A stretch of DNA of 64,000 nt from Nocardioides sp. Arc9.136 (GCF_030506255.1 NZ_CP113431.1:1612001-1676000), one strand, 5' to 3'. Positions 1 through 10,766 are shown, counted from the stretch's first letter. Notes: generated by a model from the letters alone, not told the origin. Made by a program: numbers and translations.

Positions 1-353
1 CGCTGTGGCTGCTCGAGGGCTTCGCCGACTACGTCGCCCTGCGTGACGTCGACCTTCCGCTCAGCACCACCGCCGCGCAGGTGATCGCCCAGGTCCGCGA
101 CGAGGGGCTGCCGGAGGCGCTCCCCGGCCCCGCGGAGTTCGACACCGGCACGACCCACCTCGGTGCGTCGTACGAGGCGGCCTGGCTGGCCTGCACCGTG
201 CTGGCCGAGCGGGTGGGGGAGACCGGCCTGGTCGACCTCTACCGCGCGGTCGAGCGCGACGGCCTCGACCGGGCGCTGCGCCGCGTCGCCGGCTGGAGCG
301 AGGCCGACCTCACCCGGGCGTGGCAGCGCCGGCTGGCCGCCTTGGCCGCCTGA
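1..353 (+). CDS. C-terminal part of a peptidase-like protein (5' end outside window)
   Basis: The reading frame is open from the left edge (first full codon at base 3) to TGA at 351-353. The visible part, about 116 residues, begins LWLLEGFADYVAL. A WLxEGFADY segment is typical of the helix after the HExxH motif in peptidase MA-like and basic-secretory-type proteins, where the Glu helps bind zinc; the HExxH itself would lie upstream of the window. The C-terminus is helical with no membrane segment. The next gene starts 12 bases downstream on the same strand and is also a metalloprotease, so the two may be co-transcribed. Family placement rests on this short stretch only. Confidence 0.6.
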   Translation, partial: LWLLEGFADYVALRDVDLPLSTTAAQVIAQVRDEGLPEALPGPAEFDTGTTHLGASYEAAWLACTVLAERVGETGLVDLYRAVERDGLDRALRRVAGWSEADLTRAWQRRLAALAA

Positions 354-365
354 GAGACTGCTCGG

Positions 366-1598
366 GTGACGCCGACCGCCCGACGGACCGCCTGGGTGCT
401 GCTGGTCGGAGGAGGTGTGGCGTTCGTCCTGCTGGCCTGGTGGCTCGTGCCGTGGAGCCCGGTGCCCGACGGGCCGGTGGAGCCGGTGCGCCCCGAGGAC
501 TGGTTCAGCGCCGAGCAGCTCGCGCGGGCCGAGGACTTCTCGCGCTGGGCGCGGGCCTGGAGCTGGTCGTCGCTGGCGGTGTCGATCGCGGTGGCGTGCT
601 GGCTGGGTTTGAGCCGACGGGGCCGCGCGTGGGCCGACCGGGTGCCGGGGCCGTGGTGGGTCCAGGTCGTCGTGCTCGTCGCGGCCGTGGAGGTGCTGCG
701 ACGGCTCGTGACGCTGCCGTTCGGCGTCGCGCTCGAGCAGCTCCGCCGCGACCACGGGCTCTCGACCCGCTCCTGGGCGGGGTACACCGCGGACCTGGTG
801 CGCAACGAGGCGCTCGGCATCGTCGTCGCCTCGGTCGCCCTCGTGCTGCTCGTGGGGCTGGCCCGCCGGCTGCCGCGAGCGTGGCCGGCGGTCGCCGGGC
901 TGCTCGTCGCGGCGCTCGTGGTCCTCGGGTCCTTCGTCTACCCGGTGGTCGTCGAGCCGGCGTTCAACTCCTTCGAGCCGCTCCCGGACGGGCCGCTGCG
1001 CCAGGGGATCGTGGAGCTGGCCGACCAGGAGGGCGTCGAGATTGGCGACGTCCTGGTGGTGGACGCCTCACGTCGTACGTCGGCCCTGAACGCCTACGTC
1101 TCCGGCTTCGGCTCGACGCGTCGGGTCGTCGTCTACGACACCCTGGTCGACGACCTGCCGGTCGACCAGGCGCTGTCGGTGGTGGCGCACGAGCTGGCCC
1201 ATGCCCAGCACGACGACGTGCTCGTGGGCACCGCGCTCGGGGCGGCCGGCGCGGTGGCCGGCGTGGGCCTGCTGGCGCTCTGCCTGGGGTTCCTCGCCCG
1301 GTGCGGGTGGCCCGCACCCGGCCGGGCCGCGGTCGTCCCGGTGGCGCTCGCGCTGGTCGCGGTCGGCGGCTTCCTGGCCAGCCCGGTCCAGAACGGGATC
1401 AGCCGGCAGATCGAGACCCGGGCCGACGTGGACGCGCTGCGCGTGAGCGCCCCGGAGGCCTTCGCGGAGATGCAGGTGCGGCTGGCGGAGCGGTCGCTCG
1501 CCGACGTCACGCCGCCGGTGTGGAGCCAGTGGTGGTTCGGCAGCCACCCGACGACCGTCGACCGACTGGCGTTGACGAGTCCTGGTCCTCAAAATTGA
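366..1598 (+). CDS. M48 family zinc metalloprotease (Ste24/CAAX protease type)
   Basis: A 410-residue integral membrane protease with a GTG start. It has an N-terminal membrane helix (about residues 10-30), further helices near 70-90, 100-120 and 155-200, then the zinc motif HELAH at 275-279, two more helices and a third zinc ligand, Glu350, in IETRADVDAL. This order and length match Ste24-type M48A enzymes, which cleave membrane or prenylated proteins at the membrane face. The bacterial substrate is unknown. It lies just downstream of a probable peptidase gene and ends against a strong hairpin shared with the convergent pilin gene. Confidence 0.9.
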   Translation: MTPTARRTAWVLLVGGGVAFVLLAWWLVPWSPVPDGPVEPVRPEDWFSAEQLARAEDFSRWARAWSWSSLAVSIAVACWLGLSRRGRAWADRVPGPWWVQVVVLVAAVEVLRRLVTLPFGVALEQLRRDHGLSTRSWAGYTADLVRNEALGIVVASVALVLLVGLARRLPRAWPAVAGLLVAALVVLGSFVYPVVVEPAFNSFEPLPDGPLRQGIVELADQEGVEIGDVLVVDASRRTSALNAYVSGFGSTRRVVVYDTLVDDLPVDQALSVVAHELAHAQHDDVLVGTALGAAGAVAGVGLLALCLGFLARCGWPAPGRAAVVPVALALVAVGGFLASPVQNGISRQIETRADVDALRVSAPEAFAEMQVRLAERSLADVTPPVWSQWWFGSHPTTVDRLALTSPGPQN

Positions 1599-1600
1599 TG

Positions 1601-1628
1601 AGGGCCCGCGGCACATACCGCGGGCCCT
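1601..1628. terminator. Hairpin terminator between M48 protease and flp pilin
   Basis: Perfect 11-bp inverted repeat (1601-1611 and 1618-1628) with a 6-nt loop. Read on the minus strand it is followed by CATCAATTTTG, so it looks like an intrinsic terminator for the pilin transcript. It may also stop the convergent protease transcript. Confidence 0.75.
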
Positions 1629-1640
1629 CGACAGGTGACG

Positions 1641-1868
1641 TCAGTCGGTGCAGTCGCCCGAAGTCGTGGTCGTGTCGGTGTCGTTCGAAGCGATCGAGGA
1701 ACAGGTGTCCTCGAACGCCCCCTGGACCATGGGGCCGAGGGCGAAGATCGCGACGACGATGAGCGCCGCGATGCCGGCGATGAGCAGGCCGTACTCGACG
1801 GCGGAGGCGCCGCGCTCCTCCATCTGGGCGAGGCGGGCGTTGATGAGCATGCGCAGGTAGTCGACCAT
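1641..1868 (-). CDS. flp: Flp/Fap-type pilin subunit
   Basis: A 75-residue type IVb pilin precursor, the structural subunit of a Tad pilus. A short basic leader (MVDYLRMLINARLAQMEERG) precedes ASAVEYGLLIAGIAALIVVAI: processing after Gly leaves Glu at +5 and Tyr at +6 ahead of one hydrophobic helix, which is the Flp signature. The tail is Cys-, Thr- and Asp-rich (two Cys), suggesting a surface-exposed end. The start at 1868 is chosen because AAGGAG lies about 10 nt upstream; a longer frame to 1937 has no such site. The Tad assembly genes are upstream on the same strand. No prepilin peptidase (TadV/CpaA) or TadE/F gene is in the window. Confidence 0.92.
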   Translation of the reverse strand: MVDYLRMLINARLAQMEERGASAVEYGLLIAGIAALIVVAIFALGPMVQGAFEDTCSSIASNDTDTTTTSGDCTD

Positions 1869-1993
1869 GACCGAGGATCTCCTTGAGGGGGTGCTGTGCG
1901 GGGGGTGGTTCTCCGGCGTGAGGCCGAAGAACCTCACGAGGAAGATCCTGCCGGGATCGGCGCCCCGGCGAATCCCGTCACCGTCCGGAGTCC

Positions 1994-2013
1994 GGTAGTC
2001 CGAACGGACTACC
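1994..2013. promoter_or_regulatory. Palindrome upstream of flp, operator or hairpin
   Basis: Near-perfect 20-bp palindrome: 9-bp arms GGTAGTCCG and CGGACTACC separated by AA. It lies between the end of the Tad-operon response regulator and the flp start, inside the likely flp control region. A dimeric LuxR-type regulator such as the neighbouring one could bind here, or the RNA hairpin could end the tad operon; there is no T-run. GTCCGG-like half sites sit next to it. Confidence 0.45.
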
Positions 2014-2054
2014 TCCCCACCTCGGCCGTCGTGGCCCGTCCGCGCGGCGCGACC

Positions 2055-2708
2055 TCAGGAGTCGGCGGGCTTGACGCTGGAGAGCAGCCCGATCCGCATC
2101 GCGGTGACCAGTGCCTGGGCCCGGTTGGCCGCGCCGAGCTTCTGGTAGATCTTCGCGATGTGGGACTTGGCGGTCGACTCGCTGAGGTAGAGCTTCTCGC
2201 CGATCTGGGCGGCGCCGAGCCCGTCGGCGAGCAGCAGGAGCACCTCGTGCTCCCGGTCGGAGAGCTTGGTGGACTCGCCGGCCTGGCGGCGCATCATCGC
2301 CCCGACGAGGCCGGTGCAGATGAACGACCGCGGGGAGACCGCAGCGTGCCGGGCGGCCTTGACCACCTCGCCGGACGGCGCGTCCTTGCCGACGAACCCG
2401 GAGGCGCCGGCCTGCATCGCGGCGAAGATCTGCTCGTCGCCGGAGTGCATCGTCAGCACGATCAGGCCCGTGTCGTTGCTCCGCTTGCGGACCGCGCGGA
2501 CGATGTCGAGGCCCGTGCCGTCCTGCAGCTGCAGGTCGGTGACGATCACGTCGGGGGAGAGCCGCTCGTAGGAGGCCATCGCCTCGGCGACCGTCGCGGC
2601 GACCCCGACGATGGACATGTCGTGCTCGAGGTCGAGGACTCCCGAGAGACCGTCGCGGATCAGCTGGTGGTCGTCGACGAGGAGCACGCTGATGTTCCGG
2701 TCGCTCAT
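2055..2708 (-). CDS. LuxR/NarL-type response regulator of the Tad locus
   Basis: A 217-residue two-component regulator. The receiver domain (about 7-122) has the acidic pair D12/D13, phospho-acceptor D58 in VIVTDLQL and K108 in GKDAP. A GerE-type helix-turn-helix follows (about 150-205; TKLSDREHEVLLLLADG and SESTAKSHIAKIYQKL). It overlaps the histidine kinase gene by ATGA, so the two should be translated together and work as a pair. As the last gene of the Tad operon and the one next to flp, its most likely targets are the pilus genes; that is inference from position. Confidence 0.93.
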   Translation of the reverse strand: MSDRNISVLLVDDHQLIRDGLSGVLDLEHDMSIVGVAATVAEAMASYERLSPDVIVTDLQLQDGTGLDIVRAVRKRSNDTGLIVLTMHSGDEQIFAAMQAGASGFVGKDAPSGEVVKAARHAAVSPRSFICTGLVGAMMRRQAGESTKLSDREHEVLLLLADGLGAAQIGEKLYLSESTAKSHIAKIYQKLGAANRAQALVTAMRIGLLSSVKPADS

Positions 2709-4279
2709 GCCTTCACCTTCTCTTCGCTGGGCTGCTCGGAGCTGATCGGGGGCTCGGGGTCGGTACCCACCGCCACGGTGACCATCAAGCCGCCACCGTG
2801 AACGGGGTCGATGCTCAGCCTGCCGCCGATGAGCATCGCCCGCTCGCGCATGATCTCCAGGCCGTGGGAGTCCGACCGCGCCTGCTGCATGCCGCGGCCG
2901 TCGTCGGAGACCGTGATGATCGCGCGGGGCGCGTGCACCCGGCAGTGGACGTCGATGACCGACGCCTGCGCGTGCTTGATGGCGTTGTTCATCGCCTCCT
3001 GGGTGATCCGGAAGAGCTCCGCCTCCACCTCGGGCCGCAGGCGGGTGGTGTGCTCCTCGAGGGTCACCTGGATCGGCACGCCGGAGACCTCGCTGAGGTT
3101 GCGGGCGATCGCGCCGATCGCGGCGCCGAGGCTCTCGCTCTCCCCGATGCTCGTGCGCAGGGTCAGCACCGACTGGCGGACCTCGCCCACGACGTGGCTG
3201 ACCCGGTCGCGCAGCAGCGCGATCCGCTCGGCCTGCTGCGCTGAGGACGGCTGCGCCGCCAGGGCGTCGACGAGGTAGCCGAGGGAGGCGATGTCCTGCG
3301 CGACACCGTCGTGCATCTCCCGCGCGAGGCGCCGGCGCTCTTCGGCGGTCGCCGCGTCGCGGAAGGAGGCGAAGAGCAGGGCGGTGTCGAGGTGCACGGC
3401 GCTCGGCGCCAGCCGGCGCTGCAGCTTGCGGATCCGGTCGCCGAGGTCGAGCCGGCCGGGGTCGAGCCGGTCCGACAGCACGCCGGCGACCACGGCCGCG
3501 TCGTCGAGCGGGATCGCGAACGAGCGGCCGTCGACGACGTTCTCCCCGCGCGCCCACGCCTCGGCCGCGACGTCCTCGCAGTCGGCCGTCTCGCCCTCGA
3601 GGTTCTTCTCCACCAGGGGCGTGAGCGAGTCGCCGCGGGGGACGTACAGGACGAGGGCGGCGATCGGCAGCTCGTCGCGGACGGTGCTGATGATCGCGCC
3701 GCCGAGCGCGTTGGGGTCCAGCCCGGAGCTGAGGCCGCCGGAGAGGTCGATGAGCTGGCGCAGCAGGGTCTGTGCGTAGTGGTACGGCGCCAGCGGGTCG
3801 GTGGAGCGCTCGATCGCGGAGTGCAGGAACGTCGCGATCAGGCCGAGGCCGAGTCCGGTGACGCTCCACGTGAAGACCCCGAGCCACTGCGGATCGGACA
3901 GCCCGTCGCCGGAGACCACCGCGAAGCCGACCAGCGCCACGAGCTCGGCCGACATGGCCAGCGCGACGCCGACGGCCCCGCGGTGCAGGCCGGCGGTGAA
4001 CGGCGGCACGGCGAGGGCGGCCAACACGGTCAGGCTCTCGGCCGAGGCGACTCCGCAGACCAGGCCCACCACCACGGCGTCGAAGGTCGTGGCGAAGACG
4101 ATCGACGTGCGCGGGCGGAACTCGGCGAGCTGGACGACGACCCAGGCACAGCCGATGGCGATCAGCGCCAGCAGCATCTCCTCGTCCCGGTCGACCAGCG
4201 CGGTGACGAAGAGGAAGAGCAGCACGAACCCGCGTGCGGCGAGGGTGAGTCGCGCGAACGGCAGGTCCGGGAAGGTCAT
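2705..4279 (-). CDS. Membrane sensor histidine kinase (HisKA_3 type) of the Tad locus
   Basis: A 524-residue kinase. Five or six hydrophobic helices fill roughly residues 10-165 with almost no extracytoplasmic loop, so it probably senses something in or near the membrane. A GAF-like segment follows, then the HisKA_3 dimerisation helix RRRLAREMHDGVAQDI with phospho-acceptor His at about 323, then an HATPase_c domain ending in a DDGRGM segment. Start 4279 is chosen because it gives an ATGA overlap with tadC; the frame is open further upstream. It is the cognate kinase of the overlapping LuxR regulator. Confidence 0.92.
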   Translation of the reverse strand: MTFPDLPFARLTLAARGFVLLFLFVTALVDRDEEMLLALIAIGCAWVVVQLAEFRPRTSIVFATTFDAVVVGLVCGVASAESLTVLAALAVPPFTAGLHRGAVGVALAMSAELVALVGFAVVSGDGLSDPQWLGVFTWSVTGLGLGLIATFLHSAIERSTDPLAPYHYAQTLLRQLIDLSGGLSSGLDPNALGGAIISTVRDELPIAALVLYVPRGDSLTPLVEKNLEGETADCEDVAAEAWARGENVVDGRSFAIPLDDAAVVAGVLSDRLDPGRLDLGDRIRKLQRRLAPSAVHLDTALLFASFRDAATAEERRRLAREMHDGVAQDIASLGYLVDALAAQPSSAQQAERIALLRDRVSHVVGEVRQSVLTLRTSIGESESLGAAIGAIARNLSEVSGVPIQVTLEEHTTRLRPEVEAELFRITQEAMNNAIKHAQASVIDVHCRVHAPRAIITVSDDGRGMQQARSDSHGLEIMRERAMLIGGRLSIDPVHGGGLMVTVAVGTDPEPPISSEQPSEEKVKA

Positions 4280-5202
4280 CCCATGTTCTCCATGATGCTG
4301 ATCACCGCGGGCCCCATCACCGCGATGAAGAGGCAAGGGAGGATGCAGAAGATGAGGGGCACGGTGATCTTGACAGGTACCTGCTGCGCCTTGTGCTCGG
4401 CGCGCTGGCGGCGCTTGACCCGCATCTCGCCCGACTGCACGCGCAGCACCTGCGAGATCGGGATGCCGAAGGAGTCCGCCTGGACCATCGCCCCGACGAA
4501 CGCCTTGAGGTCGGCCACGTTGGTCCGGTCCCCCAGGGCGCGCAGGGCATTCGCCCGGCCGGCGCCGATCTGCATCTCGCGGAGCACCCGCGAGAACTCC
4601 TCCGCGAGGGGACCGTCGGTGTTGCGCGCGACCTGCTGGACCGCGGCGTCGAACCCGAGCCCGGACTCCACGCTGATCGTCATCAGGTCGATCGCGTCGG
4701 CCAGCTCGCGCTGGATCCGCTCGGTGCGTTCGTAGGTCCTCTGGTAGAGGTACAGGTCGGGCACGAAGAACCCGACGACCAGCCCGGCGAGCAGCAGGAC
4801 CACGGCGACGGGGAGCGACACCCCGAGCACGAGCACCACTGCTCCGGCGACCAGGGTCAGGGCCACCGCGCCGATCACCTTGCCCGACACCACCCGGTCG
4901 ACCGACCAGTCGCGCGGGTTGCCGGCCAGGTCCAGCTTGCGACGGATCCGTTCGGCCGAGTCGGCGCCGGAGAGCCGGCGACCGATCCGCAGCGCCCGGG
5001 CCTGCAGCGGCTCCAGCACCCGCTCGCCGAAGGGCCGGTCGAGCTCGTCGCGCAGCGCCTGCGGCGCCGAGCCGATCGCCTGGATGGCGGCGAGGGAGCG
5101 GGTCACGCCCGAGGTGCGGCCCTCGTCGGGGGCGAGCGCCGAGCCGACGAGCAGGATGGCGACGAGCACCAGGACGGCGCCCAGCACGAGGAGCAGCGTC
5201 AT
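4276..5202 (-). CDS. tadC: TadC, inner-membrane platform protein of the Tad pilus
   Basis: A 308-residue type II secretion F-domain protein. It has an N-terminal helix (residues 2-24), a helix pair at about 110-155, the cytoplasmic T2SSF domain (about 165-290, with SVESGLGFDAAVQQ and a GIPISQVLRVQSGEMRVKRRQ segment) and a C-terminal helix. TadB and TadC form the platform on which the TadA ATPase drives pilin assembly. GGAGGTGTG lies just before the start, inside the end of the upstream gene, and the gene overlaps the histidine kinase gene by ATGA. Confidence 0.92.
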   Translation of the reverse strand: MTLLLVLGAVLVLVAILLVGSALAPDEGRTSGVTRSLAAIQAIGSAPQALRDELDRPFGERVLEPLQARALRIGRRLSGADSAERIRRKLDLAGNPRDWSVDRVVSGKVIGAVALTLVAGAVVLVLGVSLPVAVVLLLAGLVVGFFVPDLYLYQRTYERTERIQRELADAIDLMTISVESGLGFDAAVQQVARNTDGPLAEEFSRVLREMQIGAGRANALRALGDRTNVADLKAFVGAMVQADSFGIPISQVLRVQSGEMRVKRRQRAEHKAQQVPVKITVPLIFCILPCLFIAVMGPAVISIMENMG

Positions 5203-5203
5203 C

Positions 5204-7107
5204 TCACACCTCCACCTTGACCAGCTTGCTCATCCAGAAGACCCCCACGCCGAGGACCACCACCGCGCCGACGAGCATCAGGATGCCGAGCGGGTCGGTG
5301 AACATCACGCTCACGTAGTCCCGCTGGGTGAAGAAGAGGTACAGCATGAACAGCGGCGGCAGGCAGCCCAGGACCCACGCGGACAGCTTGCCCTCGGCGG
5401 CCAGCGCGGCCACCTGGCGCCGCAGGTACTCCCGCTCGCGCATCGTGGCGGCGACGGTGTCGAGCAGCTCGGCGAGGTTGCCGCCGACCTGGCGCTGGAT
5501 CTTGATCGCCATGACCACCCACTCGAAGTCCTTGGACTCGAACCGCTTGGCGACCCCCTCGAGCGCGTCCTCCAGGGGTACGCCGAGGCGCGTCTCGACC
5601 AGGACCCGCTTGAACTCCGTGGCGACCGGGTCGGCGCCCTCCCGCACGATCGTGTCGACCGACTGGGCCAGCGAGAGACCCGCCGCCAGCGACCCGGACA
5701 TCAGCTGCAGGGTGTCGGGCAGCAGGGCGTTGAACGCCTTGCGCCGGCGCGCCCGCCGGACGCCGAGGTAGAGCCAGGGGCCGAGGCCGCCGAGGACCAG
5801 GAAGAGCAGGCCCAGGACGATGGTGCCGCGACCCAGCAGCAGGCCGACGAGGCCGGCGGCGAGGAACACGCCCACGTGGACCAGCAGCCACTCCGAGGCC
5901 TTCAGCTCGCTGCCGGCGCCCTCCAGCCGGTGGGTGATCCGCGCGTCGAGCGACTTGTTCCGGCTCAGCAGCGTGGCGGCGGCGTCCTTGGCCGACGAGA
6001 GCGCCTGCTCGGCGTCCACCCGCGACCCCGCGGGCGTCGCGCCGGCGCTCGTCACCTCGGTGTAGCGCGCCAGGCGGTCGGCCGCCGACAGCGGCGCCGG
6101 GCCGCGCGGGACCAGGAGCACGACGAGCGCGACCAGGCCGACGGCGAGCGTGCCGATGCCGGCGTGCATCAGCCAGGACGGCGGGACCCAGTCGGGCTGC
6201 TGCACCACCGGCGGGGGGACCACGGTCGTCGTCGCCGCGCGCTGGACGGTGCTGAAGGCGCTGGCCGTCACGGGGCCGGCGGCGCCGCCGAGCGTCACCT
6301 CGACGGTCGCCTCGGTCGCGTCGACGCCGTCGGGCACGGAGGTCGAGACGAGCACCTGCCGGGCGAGGACGGCAGCCTCCTCCGAGAACGTGTCGGCCAG
6401 CGCGGTCCGGCTCGCCTCGACCACCTGGCCGGAGCCGGCCTCGGCCACCTCGCGCAGCGAGGCCAGCGCTGCGTCGCCCTGCTCGAGCGCGATGACGTCG
6501 ACGCCTACGCCGGACTCGTCCACGGCCGCGGTGACGTCCGCGAGGGGTGTGCCGGAGGTGTCCGCGCCGTCGGAGAGGACCAGCAGCGAGCGCTGGCCCT
6601 CCTCGCCGGCCAGCCGCAGGGCGGCGAGCACGCCGTCGTGCAGCCTGGTCTGCTGGCTGAGGGTGAGCGAGCGGACCACCTCGCGAGCCGCGTCGCGGTC
6701 GGTCGTCGGGGCGAGCGCCTCGTCGACGGTGCCGGCGAAGCTGACGATCCCGAGCTCGACGTCCGGGGGCACGCTGCGGATGAAGGTCAGCGCGGCCTGC
6801 TTGGCGGACCCGAAGCGGTCGCCGCGCATGGAGTTGCTGGTGTCGATCGCCAGCACCGCGGTGCGGCGTACCGCCGTCGAGGCCCCGGCGCGCTCGGCGG
6901 TCGCGGGCGCCGCGACCCCGTCGACGGTGACCGTGACGTCCGCCAGGTCGACGGCCGAGCCGGCCGGGACCGACACCAGGACGTCGAGCCCGCCGTCGGT
7001 CGGCTCCACGTGCGTGATCGACCCGTCCGCGGCGAGCGCCGCCGAGGGCAGCAGGCACAGCAGGACGCCGGCCGCCAGCGCGACGAGGGTGAGCAGCAGC
7101 CGACGCA

Positions 7108-7108
<1 letters not shown>
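5204..7108 (-). CDS. tadB: TadB-type platform protein fused to an N-terminal von Willebrand A domain
   Basis: A 634-residue fusion. Residues 1-26 are a signal peptide (hydrophobic core ending SAALA). A VWA domain follows, with the MIDAS start DTSNS at about 89-93, a later LSDGADTSG and a beta-rich stretch. A membrane helix at about 315-335 leads into the cytoplasmic TadB part: helix pair near 410-455, T2SSF domain about 465-595 (LMSGSLAAGLSLAQS, QVGGNLAELL) and a C-terminal helix. Ordinary TadB lacks the VWA part, which should lie outside the membrane and bind a ligand through a metal ion. It meets tadA at TGATG and is 1 base from tadC. Confidence 0.9.
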
Positions 7109-8598
<1,490 letters not shown>

Positions 8599-8603
8599 CG
8601 ACG

Positions 8604-9800
8604 TCACCTCCGGAGGCGGAAGCGGCGGGCCGGCTTGTCGGCCCCCTCGGCGTCCGCGGGGTCGGGCGGGGTGGTGGCGGACCGCGGCGCGGCGACGGTC
8701 TCCCCGGAGAGCCGGGACGCGAGCCCACGGATCGCGCCGCTGGACTGGTGGTCGGGGCGCTCGAGCAGGATCGGGGTCCCCGCATTGGTGGCGGCCGCGA
8801 TGTCGATCGAGCTCTCGACGGAGGCGGCCACGCCCATGCCGAGGATGGCCTCCACCTTGTCCGGACCGATGCCGACGGCGTCGTCGGCGCGGTTGAGCAG
8901 CAGGTGGCGGTGGCCCCGGGCGATGTCGAGCATCTCCAGGGTCTCGAGGGCCACCTTGACGTTCTTCAGCGTGGGCACGTCGAGCGTCGCGACGATGACG
9001 CACTCGTCGGTCTCGTCGAGCGCGGTCAGGGTCTGCTCGTCGAAGGCGGGCGCGGTGTCGATGACGACGTAGTCGAAGGTCTCCCGCAGCGTCCGCAGGA
9101 TGCGGGTCACCAGCGGGGCGGTGATCCGCTCACGGACGTCGGGGTGGGCCGGGGCGGCCAGCACCATCAACGACTCCTGGTGCCGGGTCAGGAGCCCGTC
9201 GAGCATCGCGGTGTCCAGGCTGTCCTCGGCGCCGACGGCCTGCTCGATCGAGTGCGTCGGGAACAGCTGCATGGTGATGGCGACGTCGCCGAACCCGAGG
9301 TCCAGGTCGACCAGGCACACCTTGCGCGCGCCGTTCTCGGTGAGCGCCAGCGCGAGGTTGACCGCCATCGTGGTCTTGCCGACGCCGCCCTTGGGGGAGA
9401 AGACGGTCACCACGCGGCCGACGTGCGCGGCGCCGGACGGCCCGCGCAGCGCGACGTGGAGCTGGTAGGCGCGGTCCACCGCGGCCTCGAGGGCGACCAG
9501 GTCGCCGGTCGGCACGACGTCGCGCGCGCCGGCCTTCATGGCCGCGGCGAGGGTCTCGGCGTCGAGCTCGTCGCGCACGAGCACGACGCTGACGGTGGGC
9601 CGGCCGGTGCGGAGCCCCTCGCAGACCGCGACGGTCTCCTCGAGGGCGAGGTGGGGGCCGAGCACGACGACGTACTCGTCGGAGTGCTGGGTCAGCCAAC
9701 CGTGCATCCGGTCGACCGACAGCACCCCCTGGGTGCCGGTCGGCAGCCCGGTCAGCAGCGCGGAGAGGGTGGCGTCCTGGGGATCGACGACGACGGGCAT
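8604..9800 (-). CDS. cpaE: CpaE/TadZ-type pilus localisation ATPase
   Basis: A 398-residue protein with an N-terminal receiver-like domain (about 1-115, ending AAMKAGARDVVPTGDL, without a clear phospho-Asp) and a MinD/ParA-type ATPase domain with the deviant Walker A SPKGGVGKTTM (K142 at the centre) and VCLVDLDLGFGD. CpaE/TadZ proteins place the Tad machine at its site in the cell. The tail is basic (RRFRLRR). It starts 5 nt after cpaB and ends just before the tadA ribosome-binding site, so it is part of the Tad operon. Confidence 0.92.
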   Translation of the reverse strand: MPVVVDPQDATLSALLTGLPTGTQGVLSVDRMHGWLTQHSDEYVVVLGPHLALEETVAVCEGLRTGRPTVSVVLVRDELDAETLAAAMKAGARDVVPTGDLVALEAAVDRAYQLHVALRGPSGAAHVGRVVTVFSPKGGVGKTTMAVNLALALTENGARKVCLVDLDLGFGDVAITMQLFPTHSIEQAVGAEDSLDTAMLDGLLTRHQESLMVLAAPAHPDVRERITAPLVTRILRTLRETFDYVVIDTAPAFDEQTLTALDETDECVIVATLDVPTLKNVKVALETLEMLDIARGHRHLLLNRADDAVGIGPDKVEAILGMGVAASVESSIDIAAATNAGTPILLERPDHQSSGAIRGLASRLSGETVAAPRSATTPPDPADAEGADKPARRFRLRR

Positions 9801-9805
9801 GCGCG

Positions 9806-10546
9806 TCAGCCGAACAGGTTGTCGGTCGTGACCCCGGGACCGGGGCGCACCTGGGTGTCGTCGCCGACCAGCGCGAAGGCCAGCTCGCCGTTGCCCTGCG
9901 CGAACATCACCCGCTCCGCCTCGGCCTGGCTGAGCGCGAGCGTGATGAGGGTGCGGGGCAGCTGCTCAACGGTCTGCTGACCGGTCTGGTCGGTGGTCGT
10001 CGTCGAGACCGGCGTGGTGGAGCCGACCGCGAGGACCGTCGCCTCGGGCAGGAGGAGCCGCGTGAACGGCTGGCCGCTGCGTGCGTCGGAGCCGTTGAAG
10101 AAGACCGCGACCTGCGAGCCGGGGTTGACGAAGCCGGCCACCCGGGCGGTGTCGGTGAGGTTGACCGTCACGGTGACCTGGCCCTTCTGCAGCTGCAGGC
10201 CGGTGTCGGCCGACACCTGCGCGGCGCCGCCGAACTTTGCGGGGATCAGCTGCTCGCCCGGGTAGATCGGCACCAGCGCGAGCTGGCCGCTGAAGACGCC
10301 CGCGTCGCCCTGGGCGCCGTCGAGGAGCTGGTCCTGCGCGACCGGCTGGAGCGCGACCTTGCCGGCGGCCAGCGCGTCCTCGATCTTCTCGCCCTTGGCG
10401 ATCGGGGCGGTCGCCCGCAGCACCTCCACCGTGACGAACCGGTCCTGCGCGCGTGCGTCGGCCCCTCGCACGTAGAGGAGGACCAGCACCACGCCCAGGG
10501 CCGCGACGACCGCCGCGGCGATGAGGAGGATCCTTCGTCGATCCAT
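9806..10546 (-). CDS. cpaB: CpaB/RcpC pilus assembly protein
   Basis: A 246-residue protein: basic N-terminus and a single membrane helix (about residues 6-26), then an extracytoplasmic SAF domain (about 38-105; TVEVLRATAPIAKGEKI, YPGEQLIPAKFG) and a CpaB/RcpC C-terminal domain (VTVTVNLTDTARVAGFVNPGSQVAVFF). In Gram-negative systems this protein works near the secretin; in Gram-positive bacteria it probably spans the space between membrane and wall. It is the first gene of the Tad operon. Start 10546 is chosen over a longer open frame because GAAAGGG lies 8 nt upstream and the longer version would put a non-hydrophobic tail before the membrane anchor. Confidence 0.9.
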   Translation of the reverse strand: MDRRRILLIAAAVVAALGVVLVLLYVRGADARAQDRFVTVEVLRATAPIAKGEKIEDALAAGKVALQPVAQDQLLDGAQGDAGVFSGQLALVPIYPGEQLIPAKFGGAAQVSADTGLQLQKGQVTVTVNLTDTARVAGFVNPGSQVAVFFNGSDARSGQPFTRLLLPEATVLAVGSTTPVSTTTTDQTGQQTVEQLPRTLITLALSQAEAERVMFAQGNGELAFALVGDDTQVRPGPGVTTDNLFG

Positions 10547-10707
10547 CAACAGAACCCTTTCGTCCTGTGAGGAACGTCGGTAGCCCCCTCCCGACGGTCC
10601 AGCGTTGTCCCGTGCGGCGACGGCCGGCTCCCTCCCCGAGTCGGCTGTGCCGGCTCTCGATGCTAGGGAACCCACCGGTGACGCACCGGCGATTGCCCAA
10701 ACAAGCA

Positions 10708-10739
10708 CCACCGGCCACCCCTTCGGGGGTGGCCGGTGG
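10708..10739 (-). terminator. Strong terminator hairpin after the acyl-CoA ligase gene
   Basis: Perfect 14-bp stem (10708-10721 with 10726-10739) capped by a TTCG tetraloop. On the minus strand it is followed by TGCTTGTTTGGG, so it probably ends the acyl-CoA ligase transcript. The remaining 160 bp up to cpaB must hold the Tad operon promoter; I see a TAGCAT hexamer (minus strand, about 10663) but no convincing -35. Confidence 0.8.
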
Positions 10740-10766
10740 CCCGGTCGAGCCAGGTGGGGAGGGGCG

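Noticed and set aside
5199..7058. 619-codon second frame inside the VWA-TadB gene
   Set aside because: Same strand, shifted frame of a gene with clear VWA and T2SSF motifs; the translation is almost only Arg, Gly, Ala and Pro.
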